DNA of 64,000 nucleotides from Berghia stephanieae (Eukaryota > Mollusca > Gastropoda > Nudibranchia > Aeolidiidae), in the NCBI GenBank assembly GCA_034508935.3, contig CM067448.1, positions 61,013,022-61,077,021 of the forward strand, read 5' to 3'. The number at the start of each line of letters is the position of its first letter. The first letter of the stretch is position 1. Below the pieces are notes generated by a model that saw only the letters and a list, made by a program, of their open reading frames with translations, had not been told where the DNA came from and made no database searches. The translations under genes were made by a program, and so were the position numbers. Shown in pieces: positions 62,086 through 64,000 of the stretch.

Positions 62086-62128
62086 AGCTTCTAATGGTAA
62101 TCACACTACTATGTTTGACGATCGACTC

Positions 62129-62655
62129 AATCAGCAAACACTGGGTGGGGATCCTGACCTCCCATAGCGGGCAGGGAGGTACATGCTGTGTCTTCTATCA
62201 CCCTGTATCAGTTTTCCAACAATTGCTTTCTATCTTTGTCTTGGAATGAGATTACTAAGTTTTGTCCTGGCCGGAGTCCTTAGCTGGGAGGGAAACATTC
62301 AAAAGTATAGCTATAGTTTTGGGAGATGAAATTTTTTCCTTGTAAATCATCTCTCTGTTATGTAATGTTATTTTTTTTTTAAACATATGATTTGCAAACA
62401 TGTGAATGTATTCCTCTTAGTGGGATCTTGTGCTGGTGTCTGGGTGAGACTTTAAGGTGATTTCAAACTTTAAGTACACTGATAGTGTGCTCTTGGAATC
62501 TACACCTGTTCCCTATTTGTACCATTCCCCTTATTTTTTTCCTCAAGTCCTTTTAATTGTACCTAGAATGTTTTTACTCTCCAATTTTCATTATTTTTAC
62601 TGGCGCTGATACGACCTTTATTTTGTAAGCGCCGTAAAACCCTGAAAAACAAACA
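62129..62655 (+). mobile_element. Element A copy (plus)
   Basis: Head CTGGGTGGGGATCCTGACCT to tail GCGCCGTAAAACCCTGAAAA. The 3' loop has lost several bases (GACCTTTATTTTGTAAGCGCC). No clear TSD. Confidence 0.85.
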
Positions 62656-62664
62656 AAAAAAACT

Positions 62665-62890
62665 CATACATCCGTTTTCCAACTTGATTTCTGTCTTTGT
62701 CTTTGAATGAGATTACTTGGTGTTGTCATTTCCCCGGATGATTGGGTGTGGTTCCCGACCTCCCATAGGTAGTGGGCAGGGAGGTACTTGCTGTGTCTTC
62801 TATACCCATATATCCGTTTTCCAACTTGCTTTCTGTTTTTGTCTTGGAATGAGATTACTTTGTGTTGTCCTTCCCCGAATGGGGAATGGA
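62665..62890 (+). mobile_element. Element A, overlapping 5' fragments
   Basis: Two A head regions in a row: 62674-62740 (TCCGTTTTCCAACTTGATTT ... CCCCGG) and 62742-62890 (GATTGGGTGTGGTTCCCGACC ... TTCCCCGAATGGGG). Neither has a 3' end. Confidence 0.7.
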
Positions 62891-62922
62891 GTTCAACCGT
62901 GTCCATCGTTAAGTTATAGCCT

Positions 62923-63962
62923 CCGGGTCTTCTATCCCCCTATATCTCTTTTCCAACTTGCTTTCTGTCTTTGTCTTGGAATCAGATTACTTGGTTTTGT
63001 CCAGGCCCTGGCCGGATACTCTAGCTGGGAGGGAGACAGTCAAATGTATAGTTAGAGTTATGGGAGATTACTGGGTGGGGATCTTGACCTCCCATAGTGG
63101 GCAGGGAGGTACATGCTGTGTCTTCTATCCCCCCATACCCGTTTTCCAATTGTTTCCTGTCACTGTCTTGGAATGAGATTACTTAGTTTTGTCCTGACTC
63201 TTGCCGGAGTTCCTTGGCTGGGAGGGAAACAGTCGAATATATAGTTATAGTTTTGGGAGATGATATTTTTTTCCTTGTAAATCATCTCTCTTTTATGCAT
63301 TGTATTATGTTATTTTACATATTATATTATATGATTGGTAAACATTTGAGTGTATTCCTCTTAGTTGGGACCTGTGCTTGTGTCTGGATGAGACTTTTAG
63401 GTGATCTCAAACTAAGTACTTTGACGGTGTGCTCTTGAAACCAACATCTGTTCCCTATTTGAACCAATTCCCCTTTGTCTTACCTTTTCTTTTGTACTTT
63501 AATTGCAATTCTAGAACTTTTTACTATCCCATTTTCTTCCTTTTTACTGGCGCTGATATGACCTTAATGTGTTGCAAGCGCCGTAAAATCCTTAAAAACA
63601 AAACAAAAACAATATGGGAGATTATATTTTTTTCCTTGTAAATCATATCTCTGTTATGTCCTGTATTATTTTTTGTTTACGTGTTAAAAATGATTTGTAA
63701 ACATTTGAGTGTATTCCTCTTAGTGGAGATCTGTGCTTGTGTCTGGGTGAGACATTTAGGTGATCTCAAACTAAGTACTTTGATAGTGTACTCTTGGAAT
63801 CTAAATCTGTTTCCTATTTGAACCAATTCCCCTTTGTCTTACCTTTTCTTGGGTGCTTTTATTGTAATTCTCGAACTTTTTCACTATCCATTTTTCTTCC
63901 TTTTTACTGGCGCTGATATTACATTAATGTGTTGCAAGCGCTGTTAAACCCTTTAACTTAAC
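62923..63962 (+). mobile_element. Element A, outer copy (5' truncated), split by another A
   Basis: Begins at GGGTCTTCTATCCCC, without the head, stops at 63070 and resumes at 63613, ending GCTGTTAAACCC near 63955. It is flanked by a 14-bp duplication of element E. Confidence 0.88.
63071..63612 (+). mobile_element. Element A, inner full-length copy
   Basis: Inserted in the outer A copy with the 12-bp duplication tatgggagatta (63059-63070, 63613-63624). Head CTGGGTGGGGATCTTGACC, intact central and 3' hairpins, (AAAAC)n tail. Close in sequence to the copy at 49809, sharing GTCGAATATATAGTTATAG-type variants, so probably of one subfamily. Confidence 0.92.
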
Positions 63963-64000
63963 TTAAGTTATAGCCTGACACTGAAACCCAAAAAGACTGG

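Larger units (their letters stand above)
62898..64000 (+). mobile_element. Foldback element E, copy 3, split by element A and cut by window end
   Basis: Left piece 62898-62922 (TCCATCGTTAAGTTATAGCC) and right piece from 63963 (AAGTTATAGCCTGACACTG, continuing past 64000). The break carries the 14-bp duplication ttaagttatagcct (62909-62922, 63963-63976) made by the inserted A copy. Confidence 0.8.

Overview
The window is nuclear DNA of an animal, most likely a marine mollusc (a gastropod is my best guess from the repeat types; low confidence at species level). It is AT-rich, has spliced genes with GT-AG introns of about 0.1 to 3.3 kb, very many trinucleotide and GA/TA microsatellites, tRNA-headed SINEs, short foldback DNA transposons and 3'-end fragments of non-LTR retrotransposons (LINEs).

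Two host genes lie head to head. On the minus strand, 18.45-22.34 kb holds a three-coding-exon gene for pyruvate dehydrogenase phosphatase (PDP family, PP2C fold, mitochondrial). On the plus strand, 26.83-55.91 kb holds a complete 29-exon importin-4 gene (IPO4, about 1072 residues, every exon phase consistent). About 4.5 kb separates the two start codons. The importin frame is clean; the PDP frame needs two single-base shifts, both at short G/C runs.

Everything else is repeats. Letters used here: A, a ~540-bp retroposed element with about 20 copies; C, a ~340-bp element with a different body but a related 3' tail; B, G and M, tRNA-headed SINEs; D, E, H, J, K, P, Q, R and S, foldback or terminal-inverted-repeat elements; N, a single 486-bp retroposed unit; L, LINE 3' fragments. 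0-6 kb is LINE remnant plus giant AAT/ATC arrays and B SINEs. 6.4-17.6 kb is a run of minus-oriented A and C copies. 24.6-64 kb, including the importin introns, carries only plus-oriented A and C copies. 55.9-64 kb is repeat-rich intergenic DNA ending in a three-level nest (A in A in E).

The most interesting signal is the shared tail of A and C. Both end in a hairpin with a similar 22-23 nt loop, but the stem sequence differs and is compensated on both sides (GGCGCT/AGCGCC in A, GTCTCT/AGAGAC in C). Copies carry target-site duplications of 8-29 bp. This looks like two non-autonomous elements mobilised by one LINE that recognises a structured 3' RNA end.
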